DNA of 25,170 nt, taken from JAGWJU01 sp035533295 (lineage in GTDB: Bacteria; Elusimicrobiota; Elusimicrobia; UBA1565; UBA9628). The notes under the pieces are model-generated. The model was not told where the DNA came from and did no database searches. It worked only from the letters and a program-made list of their open reading frames with translations. The first letter of the stretch is position 1, and each line of letters opens with the position of its first letter. Made by a program: the position numbers and the translations under genes. Below are positions 1-10,300 of this stretch, in pieces. The stretch lies in the NCBI GenBank assembly GCA_035533295.1, contig DATLUA010000010.1, positions 1-25,170 on the forward strand, written 5' to 3'.

Positions 1-646
<646 letters not shown>

Positions 647-650
<4 letters not shown>

Positions 651-1434
651 GTGATTCCCAGGGCGACCAAGACCGCCGTGGCCAGGTAGTCCAGAACGAA
701 GATGGCCACCATGCTCAGCACCACGGCCTGGGTGGTGGACTTGCCCACGCCCTCGGCGCCGCCGCGCGCGGTGACGCCCTTGTAGCAGCAGATAAGCGAA
801 ATGGCCACGGCGAAGACATAGGCCTTGATGTAGCCGTGCATGAAGTGCCGCACGCGCATGCTGTCGATGATGTCGTGCCAGAACACGGAGGGCGGAATCT
901 GGTACTTGACCTTGGCCACGAGCCAGCCGCCCAGGATGCCCGAAAAATCCGAGATGACGACCAAGAAGGGCATCACCAGGACGAAGGCCAGGAAGCGCGG
1001 GATGACAAGATAGCGGACGGGGTCGGTGCCCAAAGTGTAGAGGGCGTCAATCTGCTCGGTCACCTTCATGGTGCCCAGTTCCGCCGCGATGGCGGCTCCG
1101 GCGCGGCCGGCCACCACCAGCGCGGTCATGACCGGCGCCAATTCCATCACGATGGCGAATCCCACCAGCATGCCTACGAAGAGCGGCTGGTTGAAGAAGT
1201 GCTCGGTCGAGGCTCCGCCCTGAAGCGCCAGCACCATGCCGGTGAAGAACGTGGTCATGACCGTGACCGGCAGGGAGTCGGCGCCGATGCGCGCGCACTG
1301 AATCAAGGTCTGCCGCCACTCGATTTTCCCCTTGAATATCCAGCGCAGCGTCGACTGGGTCAAGAACGCGAACTGGCCGAGGGCCTCCATGACGCCCAGC
1401 GTCGCGCCGCCCAGGGCGGCGAGCCAAGTTTCCA

Positions 1435-1438
<4 letters not shown>
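647..1438 (-). CDS. mlaE: MlaE-family ABC transporter permease
   Basis: Inner-membrane permease of the Mla lipid transport system, 263 residues, the usual length for the family. Long hydrophobic stretches, and the conserved central region (REAGAAIAAELGTM-like, here GRAGAAIAAELGTMKVTEQI around residues 110-130, followed by LGTDPVRYLVIPR) are characteristic of MlaE/YrbE. The ATG at 1438 overlaps the alr stop as ATGA, and a second ATG follows directly, so the start may be one codon later. The end overlaps mlaF as GTGA. The alr-mlaE-mlaF string is therefore one coupled unit. Function is assigned from family resemblance; direction of lipid transport cannot be read from the sequence. Confidence 0.93.
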
Positions 1439-2553
<1,115 letters not shown>

Positions 2554-2557
2554 GATT

Positions 2558-2563
2558 CCTCCT
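2558..2563 (-). promoter_or_regulatory. Shine-Dalgarno site deciding the alr start
   Basis: Perfect AGGAGG on the minus strand, four bases before the GTG at 2553. It selects this GTG over the much longer open frame that runs back into dnaB. Confidence 0.7.
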
Positions 2564-2606
2564 TGTCCCGGAGCCCGGGCCTCGGGCCCGCCGCCCCGGG
2601 GATGTT

Positions 2607-4001
2607 TTAAGCGGCCTCGGAAACCCCCGCCGCCTCCGGCTCGCCTTCCGCCGGGTTGTCGAAACGGGTGTAATCGCGTAAAAATCTCACTTCCGCCGTG
2701 CCCGTGGGCCCTTGGCGGTGCTTGGCCACAATGATCTCGGCCTTGGTGTCGTCGATGGTCGGGTCGTCCCGCTTGTAATAGGATTCCCGGTAGATGAAAG
2801 CGACCAAATCCGCGTCCTGCTCCAAGGCGCCGCTTTCGCGCAGGTCCGAGAGCTGCGGCCGCCCATCCGAGCGGCCCTTTTCCTCGGGACGGCGGGAAAG
2901 CTGGGACAAGGCAATGACCGGGATATTCAAGTCGCGGGCCAAGAACTTGAGGCCGCGGGAAATCTCCGAGACCTCCTGCTGCCGGCTCTCGGCCCGAAAC
3001 GACGAGCCGCGCATGAGCTGGAGATAATCGATGACCACCAAGCCCAGCTCCTGGCCCTGGCGCCGCCAATCGACCGCGTTTTGCCGCGTAATCGAGCGCA
3101 CGCCCGTGACCGAGAGGCCGGGCATGTCCACGATGCGCAGAGGCGCGTCGGAAAATTTGGCGGCGGCGCTGGTCAAGGCCGTCCAGCGGTCGCGCGCCAA
3201 AAATCCGGTGCGCAGCTGCTGCAAATTGATGCTCGCGTCCGATGCGATGAGGCGCAGCATCAGCGCCGCGCCGCTCATTTCCATCGAGAAAAACAGCACC
3301 GGAACTGGGGTCTTGGGGTGGAGCGCGGCGTTGGCCGCGATGTTCAAGGCCAGCGCGGTCTTCCCTTGGCTGGGACGCGCGGCGAGCAAGATGAGATCGG
3401 ATTTCTGGAAGCCCGCGGTGATGCGGTCCAGGTTGCGGATGCCGGAGGGCACGCCGATGACCGCCTCGCGGCGCTTGTAAGCGGCCTCGATTTGCTCGAT
3501 GGCCTGATGAGCCAGGGCCTTGGCGTCCAAAACCCCGCGCAGCACCTGCTTTTCGGCGACCTTCAGGACGCTGGCCTGGGCCTGGTCCAGGATTTCGGAA
3601 GGCTCCTTGGCCTCCTGGTAGCAGGCCGTGACCACGGCCGTGGCCGTGGCGATGAGATCCCGCAGGATGGCCTTGTCGCGCACCAGCCGCGCGTAGTGCT
3701 CCACGTGCGCGGCCGTGGCCACGCTGTTGACCAGGTCCGTCAGGACCTCCATGCCGCCGACGTCGTCTAGGGCCTTCAAACGCCTCAATTCCTCGCCCGC
3801 GGTGACCACGTCCACGGCTTCGTTGCGTTCGTAGAGAGCGCGCGCGGCCGCGTAAATCCGGCGGTGGGAGTCCTGGTAGAAATCCCTGTCCTCGAGGATG
3901 TCGAGGGTCTTTTCCACCGCGTCCTTGGAGAGCAACATGGCGCCCAGGACGGCTTTTTCAGCCTCCAGGGCCTGCGGCGGAATCTGGACGGAAGCGGGCA
4001 T
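2607..4001 (-). CDS. dnaB: Replicative DNA helicase DnaB
   Basis: Hexameric 5'-3' helicase of the replication fork. The product is 464 residues from ATG 4001; a TTG two codons earlier (4007) is possible. The N-terminal DnaB domain opens with PPQALEAEKAVLGAMLL (residues 8-24). The RecA-like domain has Walker A ARPSQGKT (208-215), FFSMEMS (237-243), Walker B LVVIDYLQL (321-329) and the conserved SDLRESGALEQDAD (385-398). The Walker A position often occupied by Met (PSMGKT) is Gln here, a mild variation. It follows rplI by about 32 nt in the rpsF-ssb-rpsR-rplI-dnaB arrangement seen in many bacteria. No intein is present. Confidence 0.97.
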   Translation of the reverse strand: MPASVQIPPQALEAEKAVLGAMLLSKDAVEKTLDILEDRDFYQDSHRRIYAAARALYERNEAVDVVTAGEELRRLKALDDVGGMEVLTDLVNSVATAAHVEHYARLVRDKAILRDLIATATAVVTACYQEAKEPSEILDQAQASVLKVAEKQVLRGVLDAKALAHQAIEQIEAAYKRREAVIGVPSGIRNLDRITAGFQKSDLILLAARPSQGKTALALNIAANAALHPKTPVPVLFFSMEMSGAALMLRLIASDASINLQQLRTGFLARDRWTALTSAAAKFSDAPLRIVDMPGLSVTGVRSITRQNAVDWRRQGQELGLVVIDYLQLMRGSSFRAESRQQEVSEISRGLKFLARDLNIPVIALSQLSRRPEEKGRSDGRPQLSDLRESGALEQDADLVAFIYRESYYKRDDPTIDDTKAEIIVAKHRQGPTGTAEVRFLRDYTRFDNPAEGEPEAAGVSEAA

Positions 4002-4039
4002 GGGCAAAACGGGCGGCGGCCGGACGGAGCGCCGGCGGG

Positions 4040-4486
4040 CTACTGCCGGGCCGCGACGGTGACTTTGACCTTGGCGCCGACGTCGTGAAGGAGCCTGAGC
4101 TCCACTTCATGCTCGCCCAGCGTGCGAATCGGCGACTCCAAGATCACGGCGTTCTTGTCGACCGTGTAGCCGCAGGTCTTCAAGCTCTTGACGATGTCGC
4201 TCTTGCCGACCGAGCCGAAGAGCTTGCCCTCGGCGCCGGACGGGCGCGAGAAGGACAGCGAAACGCCGGAAATCTTGGCGGCCAAGCCCTTGGCCTCCTC
4301 GGTCCGGGCCTGGGTTTTCTTGGCGCGGCGATCGCGGCTCGACTCCCAGGCCTTCATGGCCGCGGGGCCGGCCTCGGCCGCGAGGCTGCGGGGGAAGAGG
4401 TAGTTGCGCGCGAAGCCGTCCGAGACCTGCTTGACTTCGCCGGAACGCCCGAGAGCGGGCACGTCGGAACGCAGAATGACCTTCAT
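4040..4486 (-). CDS. rplI: 50S ribosomal protein L9
   Basis: Large-subunit protein that binds 23S rRNA at the base of the L1 stalk. The product is 148 residues, normal for L9. The N-terminal L9 signature is clear: MKVILRSDVPALGRSGEV followed by VSDGFARNYLFPRSLA, then a charged connecting helix (about 45-75) and the C-terminal domain with KLFGSVGKSDI. An AGGAGA Shine-Dalgarno sits about 7 nt before the ATG (4494-4499). It lies between rpsR and dnaB on the same strand. Confidence 0.97.
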   Translation of the reverse strand: MKVILRSDVPALGRSGEVKQVSDGFARNYLFPRSLAAEAGPAAMKAWESSRDRRAKKTQARTEEAKGLAAKISGVSLSFSRPSGAEGKLFGSVGKSDIVKSLKTCGYTVDKNAVILESPIRTLGEHEVELRLLHDVGAKVKVTVAARQ

Positions 4487-4502
4487 GAAACCTTCTCCTG
4501 GA

Positions 4503-4856
4503 TCAGTTCGAGGTATACGGGAGCAGGGACAAGTTCCGGGCCCGCTTGACGGCCCGGGTCAAGCCGCGCTGATGTTTGGCGCAGTTGCCGGTGGTGCGCC
4601 CGGAAATGAGCTTCCCCGTCTCGCTCAGAAACGAGCGCAGCAGCGGGATTTGCTTGAAATCGACGTCTCGGATTTTCTCCGCGCAAAAGCGGCAGACCTT
4701 GCGCCGCTTCAGGAAGGGCTGGCGGCGCCCCTCGGGGCGGCGGGGCCGGGCTCCGGCCGTCGTTGGAGCGGCGGACGGCGCCGTGGCGGTCGCTGCGGGG
4801 GCGGCGGGGGCGGCGGTTACGGTTGTTTCGGTTTTCTGCGTTTCGGATGAAGACAT
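4503..4856 (-). CDS. rpsR: 30S ribosomal protein S18 with Ala/Pro-rich N-terminal extension
   Basis: Small-subunit protein that pairs with S6 on the platform. The product is 117 residues; typical S18 is 70-90. The extra length is a low-complexity Ala/Thr/Pro extension over roughly residues 1-45, before the conserved core that begins KRRKVCRFCAEKI. The core has a CxxC pair and ends TGNCAKHQRGLTRAVKRARN with LLPYTSN. The ATG overlaps the ssb stop as TAATG, and a GGAGG Shine-Dalgarno lies about 10 nt upstream inside ssb. The extension uses the same GC-rich codons as its neighbours, so it looks native rather than acquired. Confidence 0.95.
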   Translation of the reverse strand: MSSSETQKTETTVTAAPAAPAATATAPSAAPTTAGARPRRPEGRRQPFLKRRKVCRFCAEKIRDVDFKQIPLLRSFLSETGKLISGRTTGNCAKHQRGLTRAVKRARNLSLLPYTSN

Positions 4857-5305
4857 TAAAAGGGAACCTCCTCGATTTCGGCGCCGCCCGCGGCCTCCTC
4901 GGCCCCCGTGCCTTGCGCCGGCGCCGCCGCGGCTGCCGTAGACGCCTCCTTCTCCTCAGTGGCTAAAAATTGCACGCGACGGGCTTCCACTTCAAGCACC
5001 GTGCGCTTGGCGCCGGTCTTCTTGTCCTCGAAGTCGCGGCTGCGCAGCCGTCCCTCCACGTGAACCGGGCTGCCCTTGTGCAGGCGCTCCTTGCAGCGCT
5101 GGGCCGCCTCGCGCCAGACCACGACCGGAACGAAGCTGGTCTGCTCCTTCCACTCGCCGCTGGCCTTGTCCTTGTAGTTCTGGTTGACCGCGATGGAAAA
5201 AAAGCACTTGGCCGTGCCCTGCTGGGTGAAGAAAATGTCCGGATCGCGCGTCAGGCGACCGGTCAGCATGACCTGATTCTGCTCGGGCAGGCGCAGGCCG
5301 CTCAT
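4856..5305 (-). CDS. ssb: Single-stranded DNA-binding protein
   Basis: Binds ssDNA in replication and repair. The product is 149 residues from ATG 5305, which overlaps the rpsF stop as ATGA; the frame is open further upstream, but that part is a shadow of rpsF. The OB fold begins with LRLPEQNQVMLTGRLTRDPD and continues through FSIAVNQNYKD and FVPVVVWREAAQRC, then VHVEGRLRSRDFEDKKTG. An Ala-rich linker (about 115-140) leads to an acidic tip ending EIEEVPF, the variant of the DDDIPF tail that recruits partner proteins. Its place between rpsF and rpsR is the common bacterial order. Confidence 0.95.
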   Translation of the reverse strand: MSGLRLPEQNQVMLTGRLTRDPDIFFTQQGTAKCFFSIAVNQNYKDKASGEWKEQTSFVPVVVWREAAQRCKERLHKGSPVHVEGRLRSRDFEDKKTGAKRTVLEVEARRVQFLATEEKEASTAAAAAPAQGTGAEEAAGGAEIEEVPF

Positions 5306-5673
5306 GAGGCGGAAGGCGCCGGCGCCGGAGTCGCCTCGGAAGCCGCGGCTTTCTTCTTCTTCTTGGAGGGCTTCTCCTGCAGGACGCGCTCCATGGCGAG
5401 CATGGTCACCTGCCGCAGGATGGCGGCGTCCAGGGAAAAATCGTGGGAGAGCTTCTTGATGAGCGCCGGCGCGGCGTTGTACTTCAGGTAGAGATAGACG
5501 CCGTCGCGGGCCTTGCCGATGGGGTGAACCAGCTTGCGCCGGCCCCACACCTCGTGGCCGACGACTTCGCCGCCCGCCTTGGCGAGCGCCGCGCGGGTTT
5601 TCTCCATCCACTCGGCGGCTTCGGCGTCCGAGAGCGCCGGCTTCAAGATAGCGACGGTTTCGTAAATGGCCAT
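5302..5673 (-). CDS. rpsF: 30S ribosomal protein S6
   Basis: Small-subunit protein that binds S18. The product is 123 residues; the core is about 95 and starts MAIYETVAILKPALSDAEA with the YLYLKYNAAPALIKKL stretch near 70-85. The rest is a Lys-rich run (KPSKKKKK) and an Ala/Pro tail ending at residue 123. No alternative start is compatible with the conserved N-terminus. A strong promoter-like sequence sits so close upstream that the mRNA would have a leader of only a few nucleotides. It is the first gene of the operon running left to mlaF. Confidence 0.96.
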   Translation of the reverse strand: MAIYETVAILKPALSDAEAAEWMEKTRAALAKAGGEVVGHEVWGRRKLVHPIGKARDGVYLYLKYNAAPALIKKLSHDFSLDAAILRQVTMLAMERVLQEKPSKKKKKAAASEATPAPAPSAS

Positions 5674-5684
5674 AGATTTCTCAT

Positions 5685-5713
5685 AATATAGCAAATGACC
5701 CAGACGCTGGCAA
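5685..5713 (-). promoter_or_regulatory. Sigma70-like promoter for the rpsF operon
   Basis: On the minus strand TTGCCA (5708-5713) and TATATT (5685-5690) are separated by exactly 17 bp; each hexamer matches the consensus at five of six positions. The expected start of transcription, about 7 nt after the -10 box, is near 5678, only about five bases before the rpsF ATG. The -35 box lies inside the first codons of the divergent TPR gene. Confidence 0.6.
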
Positions 5714-6507
5714 GGGGGAAAAAGCGGGCCGTCCTTCTGGCCGCGGCTCTCCTGGCGCTGGCCGCCGCCCGCGCGCCGCGGGCGCGGGCCGAGTCCTTCG
5801 ACTCCCTGGTCGCCAAGGGCCGGCGAGACTTGGCGCGGGGCCGGCGGGGCCAAGCGCTTTTAGAGCTCTCCCGCGCGCTCGCGCTGTGGCGCCCGGCCGA
5901 CGGGAAGGCGCCGCGGGCCCGCGTCCTGGCGGACAAGGCGGCGCTGGAAAACGACGTCGGCGAGCTCGACCGCGCCATCGCCGACCTTTCCGCCGCCGTC
6001 CGCCTGGATAAAAAGCGCCCGGACTATTTCTACCGCTTGGGGCTCCTCTACGAAAGAGAGTCTCGCGATGTGCCGGCCGTCGGGGAATTCTACAAGGCCG
6101 TCGCCTTGAACCTTTCTTATAAGGAAGCCTATTTCGCGCGGGGCCAAGCCTACGAACGGCTGGGCAACCGCGATTTTGCCCGGCAGGACTACAAGACCTC
6201 CTGCCGCCTGGGCTATCGCCCCGCCTGCGACGCCTTGGACGCCGGCGCGCCGCGGCGACGCCGGAAAAAAATACTGACAGCCGCGTTCGCGCGCTGCCGC
6301 GCCTTCCTAAAGTCCTGCGCCTACGGCGGCGCGAGCTACAGCCAATGCGTCAAGCGCGCCAAGCCCTGCGCGCCCGACTCGCGCGGCGCGTGCTGCCCGC
6401 GAAATTGCCTGTCCCTGTTCTGGGGGCTGCTGCCGTCCCGCAGCGAGGCCTCGGCCTACGACGCCGCCTTCGGCTCGCCGCGTCCGGCCTGCGCGGGCAT
6501 CCCCTAG
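5695..6507 (+). CDS. Exported TPR-repeat protein with Cys-rich C-terminus, function unknown
   Basis: Not recognised as a named family. The 270-residue product has a signal peptide (basic start RGKKR, hydrophobic core AVLLAAALLALAAA, likely cleavage after ARA near residue 32). Helical repeats over about 35-175 resemble TPR units, for example PDYFYRLGLLYERESRDVPA and AYFARGQAYERLGNRDFA. A basic linker (PRRRRKK near 185) precedes a C-terminal region of about 75 residues with roughly nine Cys, including an ACC-PRNC cluster, suggesting disulphides in an exported domain. It starts 22 bp from the divergent rpsF start and ends about 48 bp before tRNA-Val. TPRs usually mediate protein-protein contacts; a partner cannot be named. 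Confidence 0.75.
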   Translation: MTQTLARGKKRAVLLAAALLALAAARAPRARAESFDSLVAKGRRDLARGRRGQALLELSRALALWRPADGKAPRARVLADKAALENDVGELDRAIADLSAAVRLDKKRPDYFYRLGLLYERESRDVPAVGEFYKAVALNLSYKEAYFARGQAYERLGNRDFARQDYKTSCRLGYRPACDALDAGAPRRRRKKILTAAFARCRAFLKSCAYGGASYSQCVKRAKPCAPDSRGACCPRNCLSLFWGLLPSRSEASAYDAAFGSPRPACAGIP

Positions 6508-6535
6508 CCCGCGCCTGTCGCAAAGGGCAAAATGC

Positions 6536-6541
6536 TACAAT
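6536..6541 (+). promoter_or_regulatory. Probable -10 box of the tRNA-Val promoter
   Basis: TACAAT lies 14 bp before the mature tRNA 5' end, the distance expected for a -10 element. The -35 region is weak (CTGTCG at 6515-6520, only 15 bp away), so the full promoter is uncertain. Confidence 0.45.
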
Positions 6542-6555
6542 GCTTCGCCGCTTTG

Positions 6556-6630
6556 GGGCAGTTAGCTCAGCGGTAGAGCACTGTCCTCACACGACAGGGG
6601 TCATAGGTTCAAATCCTATACTGCCCACCA
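6556..6630 (+). tRNA. tRNA-Val (CAC)
   Basis: A complete cloverleaf can be drawn by eye. The acceptor stem GGGCAGT pairs with ACTGCCC, the D-arm is GCTC/GAGC, the anticodon stem CTGTC/GACAG encloses the loop CTCACAC giving anticodon CAC (reads GUG, Val), and the T-arm ATAGG/CCTAT encloses TTCAAAT. The discriminator A and CCA are encoded. Bases 6583-6633, from the anticodon stem through CCA and three T, recur exactly at 16067-16117, so this gene is the integration target of the island; the intact copy is the left one. Confidence 0.96.
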
Positions 6631-6633
6631 TTT
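6583..6633 (+). repeat. attL-like direct repeat within the 3' half of tRNA-Val
   Basis: 51 bp identical to 16067-16117 in the same orientation. It begins inside the 5' strand of the anticodon stem and ends three bases past CCA. An exact duplication of a tRNA 3' half bracketing foreign-looking DNA is the known footprint of tyrosine-recombinase integration; this is the copy that keeps the tRNA intact. Confidence 0.9.
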
Positions 6634-6717
6634 TTAAGGCCGGGAAATCGGCCATTTATCGTCGGAAAAGCCGCGCCGGCTCCCAAAGCCGTCTGCGCAA
6701 TTGCCGGGGCCAAACAT

Positions 6718-7044
6718 ATGGGGAAAACGAGCAAAGACCTATCGACGCCTGACGGCTATGGGCGGCTTGCCTCCGGCATAGAGACTCTATTAAAGGAAGC
6801 GCGCAAGCAGGCCGCCCGTTCCATCAACGCCGTTTTGACCGCCACGTACTGGGAGATGGGCCGCCGCATCGTTGAGTTCGAGCAAGGTGGCAATGGGCGG
6901 GCAGGCTGTGGCGAAGCCCTCCTTGAACGCCTGTCGAAGGAGCGGAACCGGCGGCAAGCCAGGAAGAACGCTTCGTGCGAAGTCCGCGGGCGTAGCCTCA
7001 CAAGGCCATCAGCGTCAACGTCAGGCAGGGGATGTCGGTCATGA
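6718..7044 (+). pseudogene. Truncated DUF1016 (YhcG-like) N-terminal fragment
   Basis: The first ~75 residues match the N-terminal domain of DUF1016/YhcG-type proteins: IETLLKEARKQAARSINAVL, then TATYWEMGRRIVEFEQGG and GEALLERLSKE. After about base 6945 the similarity stops; the expected continuation (a LTARFGRGFS-like segment and the C-terminal PDDEXK nuclease domain) is missing and the frame ends at 7044 in unrelated residues. Complete members are about 330-380 residues, so this is a 5' remnant. Such genes are common cargo of mobile islands. It is probably non-functional. Confidence 0.72.
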
Positions 7045-7310
7045 AGCTCATCGACCACATCAGCGCGACGGGGTTGATTTTAGATGGCGCAAAACAGCCC
7101 CCTTGAAAAAAACAGTTTTGGGGCTAGCCTTAGAAGTCGGCTTTCTTGGATTCCATACTTCGCGCCGAAAGGAGGAACCAGGAGTTGCCGGAAATTAATG
7201 ATGGGGTCGGCTCCGTTGCTGAGACCGGGAGAGACGCCGGGCATTTTGGAATCTCTTCCGGCCCGTTATTTTCCCGCCTAATTAAAAAGCCGCGCTCCGA
7301 GATTCACGGC
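6946..7310 (+). other. Gene-poor stretch with short fragmentary frames
   Basis: About 365 bp between the DUF1016 remnant and the probable start of the Gly-rich protein. Several short frames are open here, one continuing back from the Gly-rich gene to a TTG at 7146, but none resembles a known protein. No tRNA, hairpin terminator or convincing promoter was seen. It looks like eroded sequence of the island's left end. Confidence 0.5.
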
Positions 7311-10300
7311 GTGGCGATTCCTGGAAGGCTAATCTTCGGGCTGACGTTCCTATTATTACTTCCTTACATAAGCTTTGCGGCGGCGATCTCCTGGACGGGC
7401 GCGGCCGGAGACGGCAATTGGTTCACCGCGAACAACTGGTCGCCCACGCAGGTTCCCACCGCGGTTGACGATGTGACCATCGATGGCAATGTAACTGTTC
7501 ATGTCCCGCAGGGATATCCATCCGTAGCCTTCAATACCTTAACTCTAGGAGATTCTGCTGGAAATTTCGCCCCGACCTTAAAAATCTCGACAGGCGCTTC
7601 GACAAGCGGAAATCTGACGGTTGAGCCTCATGCTATCCTCCAGCAGGACACGATCCAAAATATTTCCTTGGGCAGCATTGACGTCATGTCTGGCGGCCTC
7701 ATAACACATACTGCCAATACCGCGTCAAAAACTGCTGTTGTCGATCTGGTTGTTTCCGGAGATTTCAACCTGCAAGCCGGGGCGAGCATCGCGGTCAGCG
7801 GTTTAGGCTATGCTGGTGGAGGCGGCGGCACCAGTTCTCCGGGGCATCCCGGCGGCGGGCCGGGAGGAGGTCTTGGGGGCGTCGGCTTTACGACGGGCGG
7901 CAGCGGAGGAGGACACGGCGGCGATGGCGGCAATGGCAACGGCGGCATCACCGGCGGGACTGGTTACGACTCAATTAGCAATCCGACGGATATGGGCTCG
8001 GGCGGAGGCGGACAAGATGCTTACTACCAACCCGCAGCGGGGGGCGCCGGCGGAGGTGCCGTTATTCTGTCGGTTGGCAGAACCCTGATCATCAACGGCA
8101 CTATTAGCGCGGATGGATTGGGCGGCGGCAATGGAGGCATGGCGGGCGGTGGCGCCGGCGGAACGGTCAACATCACGGCGGCGGTGCTATCCGGCACCGG
8201 ATTTATTCATGCCGATGGAGGGATGGCGGGCAATTCTAATGGTGGAAGCGGCGGCGGCGGCATTATTGCCCTGAATATCACGGGCGCTTACAATCCGGGT
8301 TTGACCTTGCAGGCTGCGTCCGGGCAGAACGCTATTAAAGGAACGGCGCAGGTGGGCGGGGCAGGCGTTATCTCTATCAAAGAACCAGAGCAAACCAGTT
8401 ATACACTAATTTTAGGCTCCCCTGGCACGGTTACGCAGAGCCAAACGCCCATTACGGACGCAAATTTCGTCAATATTACGACCATCGATGTGACTGGTGC
8501 AGTCGAAGTCGCTGCCGACAATTTAGCCTTTCCCTCGAACAACGGAGGCATCGACATTGAATCCGGCGGGAACCTGATCCTGACGGCGAACTCTGTTTCC
8601 GGCGGGAACCTGCTGGTGGAAAGCAGCGGCGTGTTTACTCAAGCCAACACTGCCGGCTTGGGTTTTTATTCCGTTTCGGTCCAGTCTGGAGGAGAATTGA
8701 CCCAGACGCCCAACGGCTCGACGAAGCAATCAACTCTCAATCTTGTTGTGGCCGGCGATTTTGACTTGCAGCCGGGGGCGAGCATTGCGGTTGATGGCCT
8801 GGGCTACCCGGGTGGATTGGGAGGCAATCCTGGGCAAAACGGCGACGGTCCCAGCGGCGGGGCGGGCGGCCCCGTTTACGGCTCCGGCGGCGGCGGCCAC
8901 GGCGGCGACGGCGGTTCGGGTGCGCAAGATGGCGGACCTGGCGCTGGCGCAGGAGGACCTGCCGGTTATGATTCCATCACCGATCCGACCGATTTGGGCT
9001 CGGGTGGAGGCGGAGAGACCGCGTCTTATCAGCCGCAAACGGGAGGTTCCGGCGGCGGCACGGTCATCCTCTCGGTCGGCGGGACCCTGACTATCGGCGG
9101 CCTCATCAGCGCGGATGGAGCCGGAGCCCCTCAGGGAAGCCGGGCTGGCGGCGGCGCGGGCGGAACCGTTAACATCACAGCCGCAGCCTTGGCCGGAAGT
9201 GGAAGAATCCGTGCTAATGGCGGCGCGGCAAGCAATTCCTACGGCGGGGCCGGAGGCGGCGGCATCATCGCATTGAACGTCACGGGAGCAGACGCGTCCA
9301 GCCTAATTCTGGACGCTTCCGCCGGTCTCAACACGGCGGGGCCGGGACACGCGGGCGGCGCCGGGCTTATCGCCTTCAAAGAGCCGGGGCAAGCCGAGGA
9401 CAACCTTCGCATCGGCGACACGGGAGTGGTGGCCCAAAGCTCCACCCCACTTAACGGCATCTCCATTTTCTTTTCTACGGTTTCCCTTTTGAACAGCATT
9501 GTTGTCCTGCCGCCGGCGAGTATCTTGAACGCCTCTGGGTTGGTCGTTCTGGGCACGGCCGATGTCACCGCCGCCAGCCTGAATTTAGGCACCGGAGGCA
9601 TGGATATCAAGGAAGGCGGCGTTCTGCGCCTCGACGCCCAAGCGGCTTCCGGTCCGCTACTCGTCGAGTCGGGCGGCGTCTTCTCGCATGCTAATCTTGT
9701 TCCTCTGGGTTTTAACTCGGTTATCGTCCAGCCCGGCGGCGCTCTAACCCACGCTTTTAACGGATCGACCAGACAAGCGATTCTTAATCTCAACGTTTCG
9801 GGTGATTTCGATCTGCAAGCCGGCGCCAATATCGCGGTTGAGGGAATGGGCTATTCCGGCGGCGTGGGAGGCAATTGCGGTCCGGCTGGGAATGGCTCCG
9901 GACCAGGGGGTGGTATTGGAGGAACGGGCAATAGTGCGGGTGGGGGCGGCGGGGGATATGGAGGGCAAGGAGGGCAGGGGAGAGGCGGCCTCAATGGAGG
10001 ATCTCTCTACGCTTTAATTACCGATCCAGTTGAACTTGGCTCCGGGGGCGGAGGAGGATACGGTTGCTATACCGGAGGCCCAGGCGGCGCGGGCGGTGGT
10101 GGCGTTATTTTGTCGGTCGGCGGCACATTGACGCTTGATGGAGTCATCAACGCAAATGGCACCGTCGCCACCCAGGGAGGCAATGGCAATGGCGGAGGTA
10201 GCGGGGGCACGGTCAACATTACTGCGGCAACGCTAACGGGCTCAGGTGCCATATACGCCAATGGCGGAGCCGGAACCGCGAATAATGGCGGCGATTCTCA

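Noticed and set aside
6638..6653. Hairpin GGCCG-GGAAAT-CGGCC after tRNA-Val as a terminator
   Set aside because: Only five base pairs and no real T-run after it.
6872..7198. Open frame of 108 codons overlapping the DUF1016 remnant
   Set aside because: No recognisable domain, no convincing start site, and its first part is a shadow of the DUF1016 frame.
7146..7310. Upstream extension of the Gly-rich gene to a TTG at 7146
   Set aside because: It would bury the signal peptide about 60 residues inside the protein; the GTG at 7311 places it at the N-terminus.
7800..10290. Regular Gly-codon runs as a possible CRISPR or satellite array
   Set aside because: The repetition follows codons of a single reading frame with variable spacing, without fixed repeat-spacer units.
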